Shown here piece after piece: positions 17,475-27,741 of a stretch of DNA of 64,000 bases. Within the stretch, counting starts at the first letter, position 1; each line of letters starts with the position of its first letter. The notes under the pieces were generated by a model, which worked only from the letters and a program-made list of their open reading frames with translations, was not told the DNA's origin and ran no database searches. The translations under genes were made by a program, and so were the position numbers. Source of the stretch: Frigidibacter sp. RF13 (GTDB taxonomy: Bacteria > Pseudomonadota > Alphaproteobacteria > Rhodobacterales > Rhodobacteraceae); contig NZ_JAPNUE010000001.1 of the NCBI RefSeq assembly GCF_026626305.1, forward strand, positions 744,001-808,000. The letters are read 5' to 3'.

Positions 17475-18476
17475 ATGGCACCGCTCATTGACCCGTTCCA
17501 GCGCCCGATCTCCTACCTGCGCGTCTCGGTCACCGACCGCTGCGATTTCCGCTGCACCTATTGCATGGCGGAACATATGCAGTTCCTGCCGAAGAAAGAC
17601 CTGCTGACGCTTGAGGAGCTGGACCGGCTCTGCTCGACCTTCATCCGCCTCGGCGTCGAGAAACTCAGGATCACCGGCGGCGAGCCGCTTGTCCGGCGCG
17701 ATATCCTGACCTTCTTCCAATCCATGTCGCGGCATCTGAAATCGGGGGCGCTGCGCGAACTCACGCTCACGACCAACGGCTCACAGCTTGCCCGGTTCGC
17801 GGGCGACCTTGCCGCGGCGGGCGTGCGGCGGGTCAACGTGTCGCTCGATACGCTCGACCCTAAGAAATTCGCTGACATCACCCGCTGGGGGCGGCTACCC
17901 CAGGTGCTGGAAGGGATCGAGGCCGCGACCGAGGCCGGGCTGAAGGTCAAGATCAACGCCGTGGCGCTCAAGGGCTTCAACGAGGACGAGCTTTTCCCGC
18001 TTCTCGACTGGTGCGCCGCGAAGGGCCATGACCTCACCTTCATCGAGGTCATGCCGATGGGCGAGATGGGCGAGGAGATGCGGCTTGACCAATATTGGCC
18101 GCTAAAGGATCTGCGCACCCGTCTCGCCGAACGCTTCACCCTCACCGACCTCACCGAGCGTACCGGCGGCCCGGCCCGCTATGTGCGGATCGGGGAAACC
18201 GGCCAGAAGGTCGGCTTCATAACCCCCCTCACCCATAATTTCTGTGAAAGCTGCAACCGGGTTCGCGTCACCTGCACGGGCGAGCTGTTCATGTGCCTCG
18301 GGCAGGAGGACAAGGCCGACCTGCGCGCGCCTTTGCGCGCCAGCGCCGACGACGCGGCGCTGGAGCAGGCGATCCGCGCGGCGATCGCCTTAAAGCCCAA
18401 GGGCCATGATTTCGACTACTCCCGCCAGCATGTGGCAGGCCAGATGTCCCGCCACATGAGCCATACCGGCGGCTGA
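17475..18476 (+). CDS. moaA: GTP 3',8-cyclase (molybdenum cofactor biosynthesis protein A)
   Basis: A radical-SAM enzyme performing the first step of molybdopterin synthesis from GTP; 333 residues. The SAM-cluster cysteines are C23, C27 and C30 (CDFRCTYC), followed by [13 protein letters not shown]. The second [4Fe-4S] cluster is bound by C257, C260 and C274 ([19 protein letters not shown]). The C-terminal Gly-Gly, needed for catalysis in the family, is present (SHTGG). It stands alone here; no moaC, moaD or moaE is beside it. Functionally it may serve the XdhC/CoxE cluster 36 kb away. It is convergent with a small secreted-protein gene with only a 9-nt gap and no obvious terminator. Confidence 0.97.
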   Translation: MAPLIDPFQRPISYLRVSVTDRCDFRCTYCMAEHMQFLPKKDLLTLEELDRLCSTFIRLGVEKLRITGGEPLVRRDILTFFQSMSRHLKSGALRELTLTTNGSQLARFAGDLAAAGVRRVNVSLDTLDPKKFADITRWGRLPQVLEGIEAATEAGLKVKINAVALKGFNEDELFPLLDWCAAKGHDLTFIEVMPMGEMGEEMRLDQYWPLKDLRTRLAERFTLTDLTERTGGPARYVRIGETGQKVGFITPLTHNFCESCNRVRVTCTGELFMCLGQEDKADLRAPLRASADDAALEQAIRAAIALKPKGHDFDYSRQHVAGQMSRHMSHTGG

Positions 18477-18485
18477 ACTAAGCCG

Positions 18486-18902
18486 TCAGAACCGCGCGCG
18501 ACCGGAGATGTCGAGACCGACTTTGCTGTTCTTTCCAGCCTTCGCGCCGGTGTCACGGCAGGTAGCTTTGGCGGTGGCGAGATCGGCATTGCTTTTCAGT
18601 TGCGTGAAGAAGGTAAGGTCCTTCAGGATCGGCTTTCCGTCCAGCGTCACCTTTGCCTTGCGCATCAGATCGCGTGTCTGCGTCTTGTTCGAAACGTTGA
18701 CATACTTACCCGCACCGCACACCGCGAGTTGGCCATCGTGCTCAATGACCAGCCAACGAAACTCGTACCCCTTGCCCTGCGTCGGCCAGGTGATGTCGTC
18801 CACCCAGAAGTCACCATCCACCGGTATGGCAAAATCCGCTGCCCACGCGGCTGATCCAATGAAGAGCGCAGCGGTCGTACTAAGAAACGAAAGACGCATC
18901 AT
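18486..18902 (-). CDS. Small secreted protein of unknown function
   Basis: A 138-residue protein that I do not recognise. Residues 1-21 form a clear Sec signal peptide (hydrophobic STTAALFIGSAA, cleavage expected after AWA). The mature part is about 117 residues with two cysteines, C62 and C115, which may pair in the periplasm. It contains DFWVDDITWPTQGKGYEFRW and many Lys/Asp residues, and no repeats or membrane helix. Two consecutive ATGs exist; the first has GGGG upstream. It is convergent with moaA and stands 68 nt upstream-side of the M20 hydrolase gene, possibly on the same transcript. Its codon use resembles the neighbours only loosely (more AT-rich than they are). Confidence 0.75.
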   Translation of the reverse strand: MMRLSFLSTTAALFIGSAAWAADFAIPVDGDFWVDDITWPTQGKGYEFRWLVIEHDGQLAVCGAGKYVNVSNKTQTRDLMRKAKVTLDGKPILKDLTFFTQLKSNADLATAKATCRDTGAKAGKNSKVGLDISGRARF

Positions 18903-18970
18903 CTTGACCCCAAAGTTGATTCTTTAAACGAAGAAAGCAACTTTGAGGTAAGCGCGCAATGGGCGCGATG

Positions 18971-20137
18971 TCACGCCGCAGGCATCCTTGTTTCCACCAT
19001 GCCCGCATACCAGCTCGATCCGAACGGAATGACGTCATCGTCGAAATTATAGGCCGGGTGGTGGACCATCGCCGTGTCGCCGTTGCCGACGAAGATATAG
19101 GCGCCGGGGCGCTCGAGGAGCATGAAGCTGAAATCCTCGGCCCCCATCAGAGGCGCGGTGTCGGTATCGACATGGCCGGAGACGGCTTTGGCGACCTCGG
19201 CCGCATAATCCGTATTCTCTGGCGTGTTCATCGTCACCGGATAGCCGCGAACATAATTCACCTCAGCCTTGGCGCCCAATGCGAGCGCAGTGCCCTCGGC
19301 GATCTCGCCGACCCGCCGCTCCACGAAATCCTGCACGCCCGGGTCCATGGTGCGGACGGTGCCCTTCAGCTTCACCACCTGCGGAATCACGTTATGCGCG
19401 GTCGAATCCGTTTCAACGGTGCAGATGGAAACCACGACCTGCTTCATCGGATCGACATTGCGCGAGGCGATGGTCTGCATGGCCACGATGATATGGGCGG
19501 CGACCACGGTTGTGTCGACGCAATCGTGCGGTTTCGCCGCATGGCCGCCCTTGCCCGTCACCGTGATGTCGAACTGGTCGGCCGAGGCCATCATCGCGCC
19601 GGGGCGGATAGCGAAATGCCCCACCGGAATGCCCGGCATGTTGTGCATTCCGTAAACCTCCTGAATGCCCCAGCGGTCCATCATCCCGTCCTGGCACATC
19701 TCGCGCCCGCCGCCGCCGCCCTCTTCGGCGGGCTGGAAGATCACCACGGCGGTACCATCGAAGTTCCGCGTCTCCGCCAGGTATTTCGCGGCGCCCAGAA
19801 GCATCGACGTATGGCCATCATGGCCGCAGGCATGCATCTTGCCGGGCACTTTCGAGGCATAGGGCAAGCCGGTCTGCTCCTTGATCGGCAGCGCATCCAT
19901 GTCGGCACGGAGCCCGATCACACGGCCAGAACTGTCGGTCTTACCCTTGATGACACCGACGACGCCGGTGCGGCCGACCCCCTCGACCACCTCGTCGCAG
20001 CCGAAGTCGCGCAGAAGACCCGCCACCTTCGCCGCCGTCCGATGGACGTCGAACAGCAGTTCGGGATTTTCATGGATATCGCGGCGCCATTCGGTGATCT
20101 CGGGCAAAAGCTCGGCGAAACGGTTCTTGACTGGCAT
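18971..20137 (-). CDS. M20 family amidohydrolase (hippurate/N-acyl-amino-acid hydrolase type)
   Basis: A 388-residue di-metal amidohydrolase. Metal-binding and active-site segments are GLRADMDALPI, GKMHACGHDGHTSMLLGAA (Cys and His ligands), VVIFQPAEEGGGGGREM (catalytic Glu pair), VYGMHNMPG and the final LMGAEDFSFMLLERPGAY. Family members hydrolyse N-acetyl or N-benzoyl amino acids. GAGGAGA precedes the ATG by 6 nt. Together with the oxidase and the second M20 enzyme upstream, and the ABC importer on the other strand, it suggests use of imported N-acylated amino acids or short peptides. The substrate is inferred only from family and context. Confidence 0.92.
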   Translation of the reverse strand: MPVKNRFAELLPEITEWRRDIHENPELLFDVHRTAAKVAGLLRDFGCDEVVEGVGRTGVVGVIKGKTDSSGRVIGLRADMDALPIKEQTGLPYASKVPGKMHACGHDGHTSMLLGAAKYLAETRNFDGTAVVIFQPAEEGGGGGREMCQDGMMDRWGIQEVYGMHNMPGIPVGHFAIRPGAMMASADQFDITVTGKGGHAAKPHDCVDTTVVAAHIIVAMQTIASRNVDPMKQVVVSICTVETDSTAHNVIPQVVKLKGTVRTMDPGVQDFVERRVGEIAEGTALALGAKAEVNYVRGYPVTMNTPENTDYAAEVAKAVSGHVDTDTAPLMGAEDFSFMLLERPGAYIFVGNGDTAMVHHPAYNFDDDVIPFGSSWYAGMVETRMPAA

Positions 20138-20191
20138 GGGTGATCTCCTCTCACGTCAGACGTTCTGCCGTTTCGCCGCCGCGTTCAAGGC

Positions 20192-21535
20192 TCAGAGTGA
20201 TGGGCCGAGAATGATTTTTGATCCGTCGGTAAAGCGCGAGAGGCGAAAGCGCGACAAGTCGTGGCCCGGATCGCGGCCCGTCACGAGGTCCGCCGTCACC
20301 CGGCCAAGCCCGGGTCCGATGCCGAACCCGTGGCCGGAGAGGCCGGTCAACAGCGTGAGGCCCGGCAGAGCGGCCACATGGTCGATGACGGGCACGACGT
20401 CGGGCATCGTGTCGATCATGCCGGCCCAGGCGGCGGCGATGGCGGGCTTGCCCAGCTGCGGGAAAGCGGCAGCGAACCTGGTGCGGATATCCTCGATGAA
20501 GCGCGGGTTTGGGGCGGGGTTCAGGATACGCATCCGCTCGAACGGGCTTTCGCGGCCCGCGTCCCAGCGGCGAGCCGTCATCCAGTGGTCGGGATAGTCG
20601 CGCGGCGCGGCAGCGTGAAGCCGGGTCGAGCGCCAGTCCTTCTTCAGCACCTGCAGATAGGCGCCGAGATGGCGGAAGGCGTCAGGGCCCAGCGCGAAAT
20701 CGTGCGTGGCCCCCGGCGTCAGCGTCAGACCGCCATCTTGCCGCTTCCGGAAGGCGAAATGGCTGTCAGCACTTGCTGTCTCGTGCGCGAAGTCGAGCGG
20801 AACGGTCGCCGTCACCGTCGCCCTGACCGCAAGCTGCGGCAGCCGGACCCCATGCGCCCCGAGGAACAGCGAAGACCAGGCGCCGCCTGCCAGCACCACG
20901 CGATCGGCGCGCACCCTGCCCTTCTCTGTCACCACGCCTGCGACCCTCCCGCCCTGAAGATCGAGCGCTCGCACTGCGCAGCCCTCATGTAGCGACACAC
21001 CCCGCGCCGCCAGCGCTGCCGCAAGCGCAGACACCGCGACCCATGGCTCGGCGCGCCCGTCCGACGGGGTGAGAAGACCACCGACCCATCCTGCGGCGTT
21101 CGGCAGTCGCGCATCGAGTTCCGCTTTGGTCAGAAGCCGGGTGTCGAGGTCATGGGCGCGGGCATGCGCCATCCAGTCCTCGAAATCCGCCATGTCCTTA
21201 GGCTCGTTGGCGATGTAAAGCACGCCTGCCTGATGGAAGCCCAGGTCGGCGCCGGCCTCGGCCTCAAGCCCGCGCCAGATCCGTTCGGCCTCGATCATGA
21301 TCGGCAGTTCCGCCGGATCGCGACCCTGTTTGCGGATCCATCCCCAGTTGCGCGACGACTGCTCGCCCGCGATCCGGCCCTTCTCGCAGAGCACGACCCT
21401 TTGCCCGGCTTTCTCCAGGAACCAGGCGGTCATCACCCCCGCAATGCCGCCGCCGATGACCACCACGTCGGCAGCCTCCGGCAAGGGACCGGTGAAACGC
21501 GCAGGCTGGTCGAGCGAGATCGGAAAGGGTTTCAT
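20192..21535 (-). CDS. FAD-dependent oxidoreductase, DadA/glycine oxidase family
   Basis: A 447-residue flavoprotein. The N-terminal dinucleotide fold is ADVVVIGGGIAGVMTAWFLE followed by VVLCEKGRIAGEQSSRNWGW, where the conserved Ser-Arg-Asn segment resembles amino-acid oxidases of the DAO family. VRADRVVLAGGAWSSLFLG and the C-terminal PGLTLLTGLSGHGFGIGPGL are the second FAD-contact regions. Likely an oxidative deaminase of a D-amino acid or secondary amine. It overlaps the argE-like gene by 4 nt upstream, so the two are co-translated. This supports a pathway in which an N-acyl substrate is hydrolysed and the freed amino acid oxidised. The exact substrate cannot be read. Confidence 0.88.
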   Translation of the reverse strand: MKPFPISLDQPARFTGPLPEAADVVVIGGGIAGVMTAWFLEKAGQRVVLCEKGRIAGEQSSRNWGWIRKQGRDPAELPIMIEAERIWRGLEAEAGADLGFHQAGVLYIANEPKDMADFEDWMAHARAHDLDTRLLTKAELDARLPNAAGWVGGLLTPSDGRAEPWVAVSALAAALAARGVSLHEGCAVRALDLQGGRVAGVVTEKGRVRADRVVLAGGAWSSLFLGAHGVRLPQLAVRATVTATVPLDFAHETASADSHFAFRKRQDGGLTLTPGATHDFALGPDAFRHLGAYLQVLKKDWRSTRLHAAAPRDYPDHWMTARRWDAGRESPFERMRILNPAPNPRFIEDIRTRFAAAFPQLGKPAIAAAWAGMIDTMPDVVPVIDHVAALPGLTLLTGLSGHGFGIGPGLGRVTADLVTGRDPGHDLSRFRLSRFTDGSKIILGPSL

Positions 21536-22695
21536 GCCGCGAGCCCGGCCACGAGCCGCTCCATGAACGCGAGCCCTGCCCGGAACTCGCTCACCTCGAT
21601 ATATTCGTCGGGCTGGTGGGCTTGGGCGATATCGCCGGGCCCGCAGACCACTGCCGAATAACCCGCATTCTGGAAATGGCCCGCCTCGGTCCCGTAGCTG
21701 ACCACATGCAGGCCATTGTCGCCGGTCAGGCCCCGCGCAAGCCTTTCTGCGGCGCCGTCCGCTTCGGGCACCAGCGGCGGCACTTCAAAATAGCGATCAA
21801 GCGAGATGCCCGCCTCGGGCCGCACAAGCGCCATGGCCGCCGCAACCTGCGCCACCTCCGCCTCGAAGGCCGCAAGGTGATCGGCAATCGCTTCGCCCGG
21901 AACCACTCGGACATCGACGCCCAGACGGCAGTCGGCGGCGGTGATGTTATGGGCGGTGCCGCCCGCGATCTGGCCGACATGCCAGGTCGTCCAGGGTGGA
22001 TCAAAGGTCGCGGCGATCGGTCCGGGCATTGCCGACCGCGCCGTCTCGTTCCGGTCATTCACCCAGCCGATCAGGCGCCCGGCCTCAAGGATCGCGCTTA
22101 CCCCGAGATGCATGATCGAGGAATGCACCTCGAACCCTTTCACATGCACATGATAGCCCGCCCCGCCCTTGTGGCCGGTCACAACTTTCATGCGCGTCGG
22201 CTCGCCGACGATCACGGCCGCGGCGCGCGGCAGAACCGCCGCCATCTCCTCGACCATGCCGACGCAGCCGGTGCAGCCCCGCTCCTCGTCATAGGAAATT
22301 GCTATCTGCAGCGGCCGCTTCACGCCCGCCGCCAGCGCCATCGGCACTGCCGCAAGCATCAGCGCGACGAACCCCTTCATGTCGCAAGTGCCGCGCCCGA
22401 AAAGGCGCCCGTCGCGCTCGGTCAGCAGCCACGGATCCGTGGCCCAGGCCTGCCCGTCCACCGGCACGACGTCGGAATGGCCGGACAGGACAATGCCGCC
22501 CGGCACCGAAGGACCGACCTGCGCATAAAGGTTCGCCTTGGTCCGTTCCACGTTCCAGACCCGATGCGCGGTGATGCCATGGCCCGCGAGATAATCCTCC
22601 ACCCAGTCGATCAGCGCCAGATTGCTGTCCCGGCTGACGGTCGGAAAGGCGACCAGCCGTGCCAGAATCGATCTCGCCTCTTCAAAGGGTGTCAT
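21532..22695 (-). CDS. argE: M20 family deacetylase, acetylornithine deacetylase-like
   Basis: A 387-residue zinc hydrolase. VLSGHSDVVPVDGQAWATDP gives the first metal His/Asp, GRGTCDMKGFVALMLA the bridging Asp, and ISYDEERGCTGCVGMVEEMA the catalytic Glu-Glu. GHKGGAGYHVHVKGFEVHSS begins the lid domain, and the C-terminal YGTEAGHFQNAGYSAVVCGPGDI carries the last metal His. The frame opens at 22713, but the ATG at 22693-22695 has AGGAGG 5 nt upstream. The symbol is by family only: its place beside another M20 enzyme, an amino-acid oxidase and a peptide importer points to catabolic deacylation more than arginine synthesis. Confidence 0.85.
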   Translation of the reverse strand: MTPFEEARSILARLVAFPTVSRDSNLALIDWVEDYLAGHGITAHRVWNVERTKANLYAQVGPSVPGGIVLSGHSDVVPVDGQAWATDPWLLTERDGRLFGRGTCDMKGFVALMLAAVPMALAAGVKRPLQIAISYDEERGCTGCVGMVEEMAAVLPRAAAVIVGEPTRMKVVTGHKGGAGYHVHVKGFEVHSSIMHLGVSAILEAGRLIGWVNDRNETARSAMPGPIAATFDPPWTTWHVGQIAGGTAHNITAADCRLGVDVRVVPGEAIADHLAAFEAEVAQVAAAMALVRPEAGISLDRYFEVPPLVPEADGAAERLARGLTGDNGLHVVSYGTEAGHFQNAGYSAVVCGPGDIAQAHQPDEYIEVSEFRAGLAFMERLVAGLAA

Positions 22696-22904
22696 GATGC
22701 CTCCTCGCCTCAACCTGCACAGTTTAGCGCGCGGTTCACGAGCCGATACCAGACATGTTGTATGTTTTCAGCGGCAATCTGTCTCAAAACACCCGGCGTA
22801 AGCCTTCAACTTTTGGGTGTTGCCCCGTGGGGGAAAATCGCTAACACTTCGCGGCAGATCGGAAAAATCCGGCGCACAGAAAAAGTCCGACTGGGGAGTC
22901 GTAT
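22696..22904. promoter_or_regulatory. Divergent promoter region between argE-like and the first ABC operon
   Basis: 209 nt that is visibly less GC-rich than its surroundings. It contains an inverted repeat AACACCC (22788-22794) / GGGTGTT (22815-22821) with a 20-nt spacer, roughly central between the two start codons and so able to control both directions. GGGGAG precedes the ABC ATG by 6 nt. No confident -35/-10 assignment. Confidence 0.45.
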
Positions 22905-23909
22905 ATGCCCGATGGGGCCGAGCCCGTCCTTGACGTCAAGGGCCTGAGAACCGTTTTCCGGACCCGCGGCGGCGAAATCCATGCCGTGAATGACGTGAGC
23001 TTCGATCTGAAGCCCGGTGAACTATTGGGAGTGGTGGGCGAAAGCGGATCGGGCAAGTCGGTGACGATGATGTCGCTGCTTGGCCTTCTGCCGTCGCCGC
23101 CTGCGGACATCCGCGGCGGCGAAGTGCTTTTCGGCGGGGCGGACCTTTTGAAATGCGCGCCCGATCATCTGCAATCGGTGCGCGGCGCTGGGATCGGCTT
23201 CATCTTTCAGGATCCGATGACCTCGCTCAACCCGGTCTTCACCGTGGGTTATCAGATCATGGAACCCCTGCGCCGCCATATGGGCATGGACAAGGCGCAG
23301 GCGAGGAACCGCGCGCAGGAGCTTCTTGAGCTTGTGGGGATCCCGGACGCCGCGCGGCGGCTGAAGGACTATCCCCACCAGTTTTCCGGCGGGATGCGGC
23401 AAAGGGTGATGATCGCCATTGCACTGGCCTGCGACCCGAAGGTCTTGATCGCTGACGAGCCCACGACCGCGCTCGACGTGACAATCCAGGCGCAGATCCT
23501 CGAACTGGTGCGCGAACTGCGCCAGAAGCTCGGGATGGCGATTGTCTGGATCACGCATGACCTTGGCGTCATCGCCGGGATCGCCGACCGGGTTCTGGTG
23601 ATGTACGGCGGCCAGATCGTGGAGCAGGGGCCGGTGGGCGCGGTGTTCCGCGATCCGCAGCATCCTTATACCAGGGCGCTTCTGACAACGGTTCCCGCCA
23701 TTCGCGGCGAACGGACGGCGAAACTCAATGTCATCGAGGGCCAGCCGCCGATCATGAAGGCAGAACCCGCCGCCTGCGCCTTCCGCGACCGCTGTACCGT
23801 GGCCTTCGACCGCTGCGGCCAGGAAAATCCGCGCCGTATAACCGTCTCGCCTGGCCATGACGTGGCCTGCTTCTGGAACCCAAAGACCGGAGGCGCCCGC
23901 CATGTTTGA
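22905..23909 (+). CDS. Dipeptide/oligopeptide ABC transporter ATP-binding protein (DppD type)
   Basis: First gene of an ABC importer operon; 334 residues. Walker A is GESGSGKS at about residues 46-53, the Q-loop [14 protein letters not shown] is typical of the DppD/OppD family, and the signature is [12 protein letters not shown]. Walker B is [13 protein letters not shown], with the switch His in WITHDLG. The C-terminal extension has four cysteines ([16 protein letters not shown] and VACFW), as in the DppD/OppD proteins that carry a [4Fe-4S] cluster or structural motif. It overlaps the next ATPase gene by 8 nt. Expected to act as a heterodimer with that protein under the membrane. Confidence 0.95.
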   Translation: MPDGAEPVLDVKGLRTVFRTRGGEIHAVNDVSFDLKPGELLGVVGESGSGKSVTMMSLLGLLPSPPADIRGGEVLFGGADLLKCAPDHLQSVRGAGIGFIFQDPMTSLNPVFTVGYQIMEPLRRHMGMDKAQARNRAQELLELVGIPDAARRLKDYPHQFSGGMRQRVMIAIALACDPKVLIADEPTTALDVTIQAQILELVRELRQKLGMAIVWITHDLGVIAGIADRVLVMYGGQIVEQGPVGAVFRDPQHPYTRALLTTVPAIRGERTAKLNVIEGQPPIMKAEPAACAFRDRCTVAFDRCGQENPRRITVSPGHDVACFWNPKTGGARHV

Positions 23910-24966
23910 TGCGAGCCCGCGCAAGCTCGTCGAGGTCAAGGGCCTCAAGATGTATTTCCCGATCACCGCCGGGATCTTCCGCCGCAAGGTAGGTGATGTG
24001 AAGGCGGTGGATGATGTGAGCTTCGAGATCATCGAAGGCGAGACCTTGGGTCTGGTGGGCGAAAGCGGCTGCGGGAAATCGACCTGCGGCCGCGCGATCC
24101 TCAGGCTTTACGATCCGACCGAGGGCGAGGTCTGGATCGGCGGCGAGAATATCGCGCGCGCCGAACCGGCCGACCTGCGCCGCCTGCGACCGGCGATGCA
24201 GATGGTCTTTCAGGATCCGCAGGCGAGCCTCAATCCGCGGATGACGGTCGCCGACATCATCGGCGAACCGCTTGACGAACATACGAAACTGACCCGCGAC
24301 GAAAAACTGGCCCGGGTTTATGAGCTTATGGATGCCGTGGGCCTCAACCGCGCCTTCGCCAACCGCTACCCGCATGCTTTCTCGGGCGGCCAGCGCCAGC
24401 GGATCGGCATCGCACGGGCGCTGGCGCTGAACCCGAAGTTCATCGTCTGCGACGAGCCGATCGCCGCGCTCGATGTCTCGATCCAGGCGCAGGTGGTGAA
24501 CCTTCTCGAGGAGTTGCAGGACAAGTTCGGACTGACTTACCTTTTCATCAGCCACGACCTGTCCATGGTCCGCCATATCGCAGACCGGGTGGCGGTGATG
24601 TATCTCGGCCGGATCGTCGAACTGGCGCCGCGCGATGCGCTTTTCGACAAGCCGCTGCATCCCTATACCGAGGCGCTACTCTCTGCAGTACCCGAGGCCG
24701 ACCCGGAAACCGAGGCGACCCGCCAGCGGATCATCCTCAAGGGCGACGTGCCCTCGCCCTCGAACCCGCCCAAGGGCTGCAATTTCTGCACACGCTGCCC
24801 CAAGGTCTTTGACCTCTGCCACCGGGTGAAGCCCGCGCTGCGGGAAATCGAACCGGGCCGCCATGTGGCCTGCCACCTCTACGAGATACAACAACAGACC
24901 GCCCGGACCGGGGCGGCGCCCGAGGCCAAAAAGAGCACCCAACAAGGAGAGCAACATGAAACTTAG
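23902..24966 (+). CDS. Dipeptide/oligopeptide ABC transporter ATP-binding protein (DppF type)
   Basis: Second ATPase of the importer, 354 residues with the start at [14 protein letters not shown]. An earlier ATG at 23857 lies inside dppD and is unlikely; GGAGG stands 8 nt before the chosen ATG. Walker A is GESGCGKS, the Q-loop [14 protein letters not shown], the signature [15 protein letters not shown], Walker [14 protein letters not shown] and the switch FISHDLSMV. The C-terminal oligopeptide extension contains [19 protein letters not shown], again cysteine-rich. The last 11 nt overlap the substrate-binding-protein start, so all components are tightly coupled. Note [20 protein letters not shown] near the N-terminus, typical of DppF/OppF. 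Confidence 0.95.
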   Translation: MFDASPRKLVEVKGLKMYFPITAGIFRRKVGDVKAVDDVSFEIIEGETLGLVGESGCGKSTCGRAILRLYDPTEGEVWIGGENIARAEPADLRRLRPAMQMVFQDPQASLNPRMTVADIIGEPLDEHTKLTRDEKLARVYELMDAVGLNRAFANRYPHAFSGGQRQRIGIARALALNPKFIVCDEPIAALDVSIQAQVVNLLEELQDKFGLTYLFISHDLSMVRHIADRVAVMYLGRIVELAPRDALFDKPLHPYTEALLSAVPEADPETEATRQRIILKGDVPSPSNPPKGCNFCTRCPKVFDLCHRVKPALREIEPGRHVACHLYEIQQQTARTGAAPEAKKSTQQGEQHET

Positions 24967-26659
24967 ATCAGCCCTGATGGGCGCTGCCGCCTTTACCGCC
25001 CTGGCTTCGGCCGCTTGGGCGGAACGCGGTGCCGACGGCCATGTCAACGTCCTCTATTGGCAGGCACCGTCGATCCTGAACCCTTATCTGTCTTCCGGCA
25101 CCAAGGACGTTGAAAGCGCCTCGCTGATCCTCGAAGGGATGGCGGGCTTCAACGAAAAAGGCGAGGTGTTCGCCCGTCTGGCCGAAAGCGTGCCGACGGT
25201 CGAAAATGGCGGTGTGTCTGCCGACCTGACCCAGATCACCTGGAAGCTGAAAGCGGGCCTTCTGTGGTCGGACGGCACGCCGGTGACCTCGGCGGACGCG
25301 GCTTTCACCTATGAGTATTGCAAACACCCCGAGGGCGGCTGCGCCCAGGCGGCGCGCTTCGAAGGCATCAAGTCGATCGAGACGCCCGACGATCTGACCG
25401 TCGTCATCACTTTCGAGGCCCCGAAGCCCAATCCTTACCAGGCCTTCGTGGGCGGCACCTCGCCCATCATCCAGAAGGCGCAGTTCGCCAACTGCCTTGG
25501 CGCTGCCGCCTCGACCTGCACCGATCAGAACTTCGGCCCGATCGGCACCGGCCCCTATCGCGTGACCGAGTTCAAGACCAACGACACCGTGTCGCTGGAA
25601 GCCAACCCGAACTATCGCGACGCGGCCAAGCCCTCGTTCGCGACGATGACCATCAAGGGCGGCGGTGACGCTGAAGCGGCGGCGCGTGCGGTGATGGAGA
25701 CCGGCGAGTTTGACTATGCCTGGAACACCCAGATCAACCCCGATCTGCAGGCGCAGATGATTGCGGCCGGCAAGGGCACGCTTCTCAATGGCTTCGGCAC
25801 GCTCGTCGAGCGGATCGAGATGAACATGACCGATCCCTCGCCCGACCTGGCCGAAGGCGAGCGCTCGACCATCAAGCACCCCCACCCGTTCCTCAGCGAC
25901 ATGAAGGTCCGCAAGGCCCTGTCGATGGCGATCGACCGTCAGGTTCTGGTTGAAGTGGGCTACGGCAACGCCGGTCGCGCGACCTGCAACCTTGTCCCGG
26001 CGCCGGAACTCTATGCCTCCGACAATACCGAATGCCTGACGCAGGACATGGAAGGTGCCAAGGCGCTTCTGGACGAAGCGGGCTGGACTGACAGCGATGG
26101 CGACGGCGTCCGTGACAAGGACGGCAAGAAGCTTTCGGTGCTTTACCAGACCTCTACCAACCCGGTCCGCCAGGACTTCCAGGCGCTGATCAAGGGCTGG
26201 TGGAACGAGATCGGCGTGGAAGTGGAACTGAAGAACATCGACGCTTCGGTTTATTTCGGCGGCGATGCGGGTTCGCCCGACACGTTCCAGAAGTTCTATG
26301 CCGACGTCGAAATGTACGCCAACAACTTCGACGGTACCGATCCCGAGCCCTATCTGGCGCAGTATCTCTGCGACAAGATCCCGGGCCCGGACAACCAGTG
26401 GCAGGGCGAGAACATCAACCGCTTCTGCGACCCGGCCTATGACGCTCTGGTGAAGGAGCTTTCGACCACGGCCGACATGGCCAAGCGTGGCGAGATCGCC
26501 AAGAAGCTGAACGACATGCTGACCAAGGACAGCTACACCGTCGTCGCGCTTGTCGACCGCGGCCGTCTGTCGGCAGCGTCGAACACGCTGGGCGGCGTGG
26601 TCCTCAACACCTGGGACACCGAACTGTGGAACGCCCAGGACTGGTTCCGCGTGAAGTGA
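24956..26659 (+). CDS. Family 5 extracellular solute-binding protein of the first ABC importer
   Basis: The periplasmic binding component, 567 residues. The Sec signal peptide is residues 1-22 ([22 protein letters not shown]). The mature protein has the SBP_bac_5 layout: [40 protein letters not shown] and [20 protein letters not shown], then [26 protein letters not shown] lies 6 nt before the ATG within the end of the ATPase gene. Ligand is probably a peptide or amino-acid derivative; sequence alone does not say which. A 12-bp GC hairpin immediately behind the stop separates it from the permease genes and may raise its expression relative to them. Confidence 0.95.
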   Translation: MKLRSALMGAAAFTALASAAWAERGADGHVNVLYWQAPSILNPYLSSGTKDVESASLILEGMAGFNEKGEVFARLAESVPTVENGGVSADLTQITWKLKAGLLWSDGTPVTSADAAFTYEYCKHPEGGCAQAARFEGIKSIETPDDLTVVITFEAPKPNPYQAFVGGTSPIIQKAQFANCLGAAASTCTDQNFGPIGTGPYRVTEFKTNDTVSLEANPNYRDAAKPSFATMTIKGGGDAEAAARAVMETGEFDYAWNTQINPDLQAQMIAAGKGTLLNGFGTLVERIEMNMTDPSPDLAEGERSTIKHPHPFLSDMKVRKALSMAIDRQVLVEVGYGNAGRATCNLVPAPELYASDNTECLTQDMEGAKALLDEAGWTDSDGDGVRDKDGKKLSVLYQTSTNPVRQDFQALIKGWWNEIGVEVELKNIDASVYFGGDAGSPDTFQKFYADVEMYANNFDGTDPEPYLAQYLCDKIPGPDNQWQGENINRFCDPAYDALVKELSTTADMAKRGEIAKKLNDMLTKDSYTVVALVDRGRLSAASNTLGGVVLNTWDTELWNAQDWFRVK

Positions 26660-26668
26660 TCTGATCCC

Positions 26669-26699
26669 GCGCGGCCCCGGCGCCTGTCCGGGGCCGCGC
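26669..26699 (+). terminator. Hairpin behind the first substrate-binding-protein gene
   Basis: Perfect 12-bp stem GCGCGGCCCCGG / CCGGGGCCGCGC with a 7-nt loop, 9 nt after the stop codon, and 34 nt before the permease gene. Followed by CCCCTTTCC rather than a T-run. Most likely an mRNA-end stabiliser or partial attenuator giving excess binding protein over permease. Confidence 0.65.
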
Positions 26700-26733
26700 C
26701 CCTTTCCAGACTGCTGATCAAAGGCGTCCCTAG

Positions 26734-27741
26734 ATGCTCACCTATATCATCAGGCGACTTCTCCTCGCCATCCCGACGCTTCTGCTCATCAGTCTCGTCA
26801 TCTTCTTCCTCGTCGATCTCGCGCCCGGCAGCCCGGCTTCGGAAATCCCGCTCACGGTCCCGGCCGAGGTGCGTGCGAAGATCCTCGAAAGCATGGGCGT
26901 GAACGACCCGGTCTATGTGCGCTATCTTCTGTGGCTGAAGCAGTTCGTCTGGGTCGAGCCGCTGAACCTTGTCGATCACTGGTTCGGGACAAGCTTCGCC
27001 GAAGGCCAGCAGCGGATCATCAGCTATCAGACCCGCGGCCCGGTCTTCGACATCATTTCTCAGCGTATTCCCCAGACCATGACGGTGATCGGTACCGCCT
27101 ATCTGGTCGGCGTCCTGATCGCCATTCCGATCGGCATCTATTCCGCCTACCGGCAATATTCCTGGTTCGATCAGGCCGGGACCTTCGTCGCGATGGTCGG
27201 CTTTTCGGTGCCGACCTTCTTCACCGGCGTCCTTCTGATCGTGATCTTCGCGGTGAAGCTGCAATGGTTCCCCTCGATCTATGACACGACGCTGAAGGTC
27301 ACCGACTGGGCAAGCTTCATGAAGCAGGTCAAGCAGATGGTAATGCCGGTCACGGTGCTGGCGCTCTTCAATGCCGCGACGCTCAGCCGCTACATGCGAT
27401 CTTCGATGCTGGAAAACCTCGGGCAGGATTATGTGCGGACCGCACGCGCCAAGGGCATGTCGGAACGGACGGTGGTGCTGCGTCATGTCCTGCGCAACTC
27501 GCTTATCCCGGTCGTGACCGTCATCGCGCTTGGCATTCCGGGCATTTTTGGTGGCGCGATCATCACCGAGCAGGTCTTCAAGATCAACGGTCTGGGCGCG
27601 GCGCTGATCGGCGCGATCCATGCCAACGACCTGCCGACCGTACAGACACTCGCCTTCATCTTCGCGGTGCTTATCGTCACCTTCAACCTGATCGCCGATG
27701 TGCTCTACGGCCTTCTCGACCCGAGGATCCGCTATGCGTGA
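26734..27741 (+). CDS. Dipeptide/oligopeptide ABC transporter permease (DppB type)
   Basis: A 335-residue inner-membrane permease with about six helices. The first (LTYIIRRLLLAIPTLLLISL) is the typical DppB N-terminus. The EAA loop, which contacts the ATPases, is DYVRTARAKGMSERTVVLRH followed by LRNSLIPVVTVIALGIP. A long periplasmic region between helices 1 and 2 (residues about 35-110, including SMGVNDPVYVRYLLWLKQFV) is characteristic. It overlaps the next permease gene by 8 nt. It forms a heterodimer with that protein. Confidence 0.95.
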   Translation: MLTYIIRRLLLAIPTLLLISLVIFFLVDLAPGSPASEIPLTVPAEVRAKILESMGVNDPVYVRYLLWLKQFVWVEPLNLVDHWFGTSFAEGQQRIISYQTRGPVFDIISQRIPQTMTVIGTAYLVGVLIAIPIGIYSAYRQYSWFDQAGTFVAMVGFSVPTFFTGVLLIVIFAVKLQWFPSIYDTTLKVTDWASFMKQVKQMVMPVTVLALFNAATLSRYMRSSMLENLGQDYVRTARAKGMSERTVVLRHVLRNSLIPVVTVIALGIPGIFGGAIITEQVFKINGLGAALIGAIHANDLPTVQTLAFIFAVLIVTFNLIADVLYGLLDPRIRYA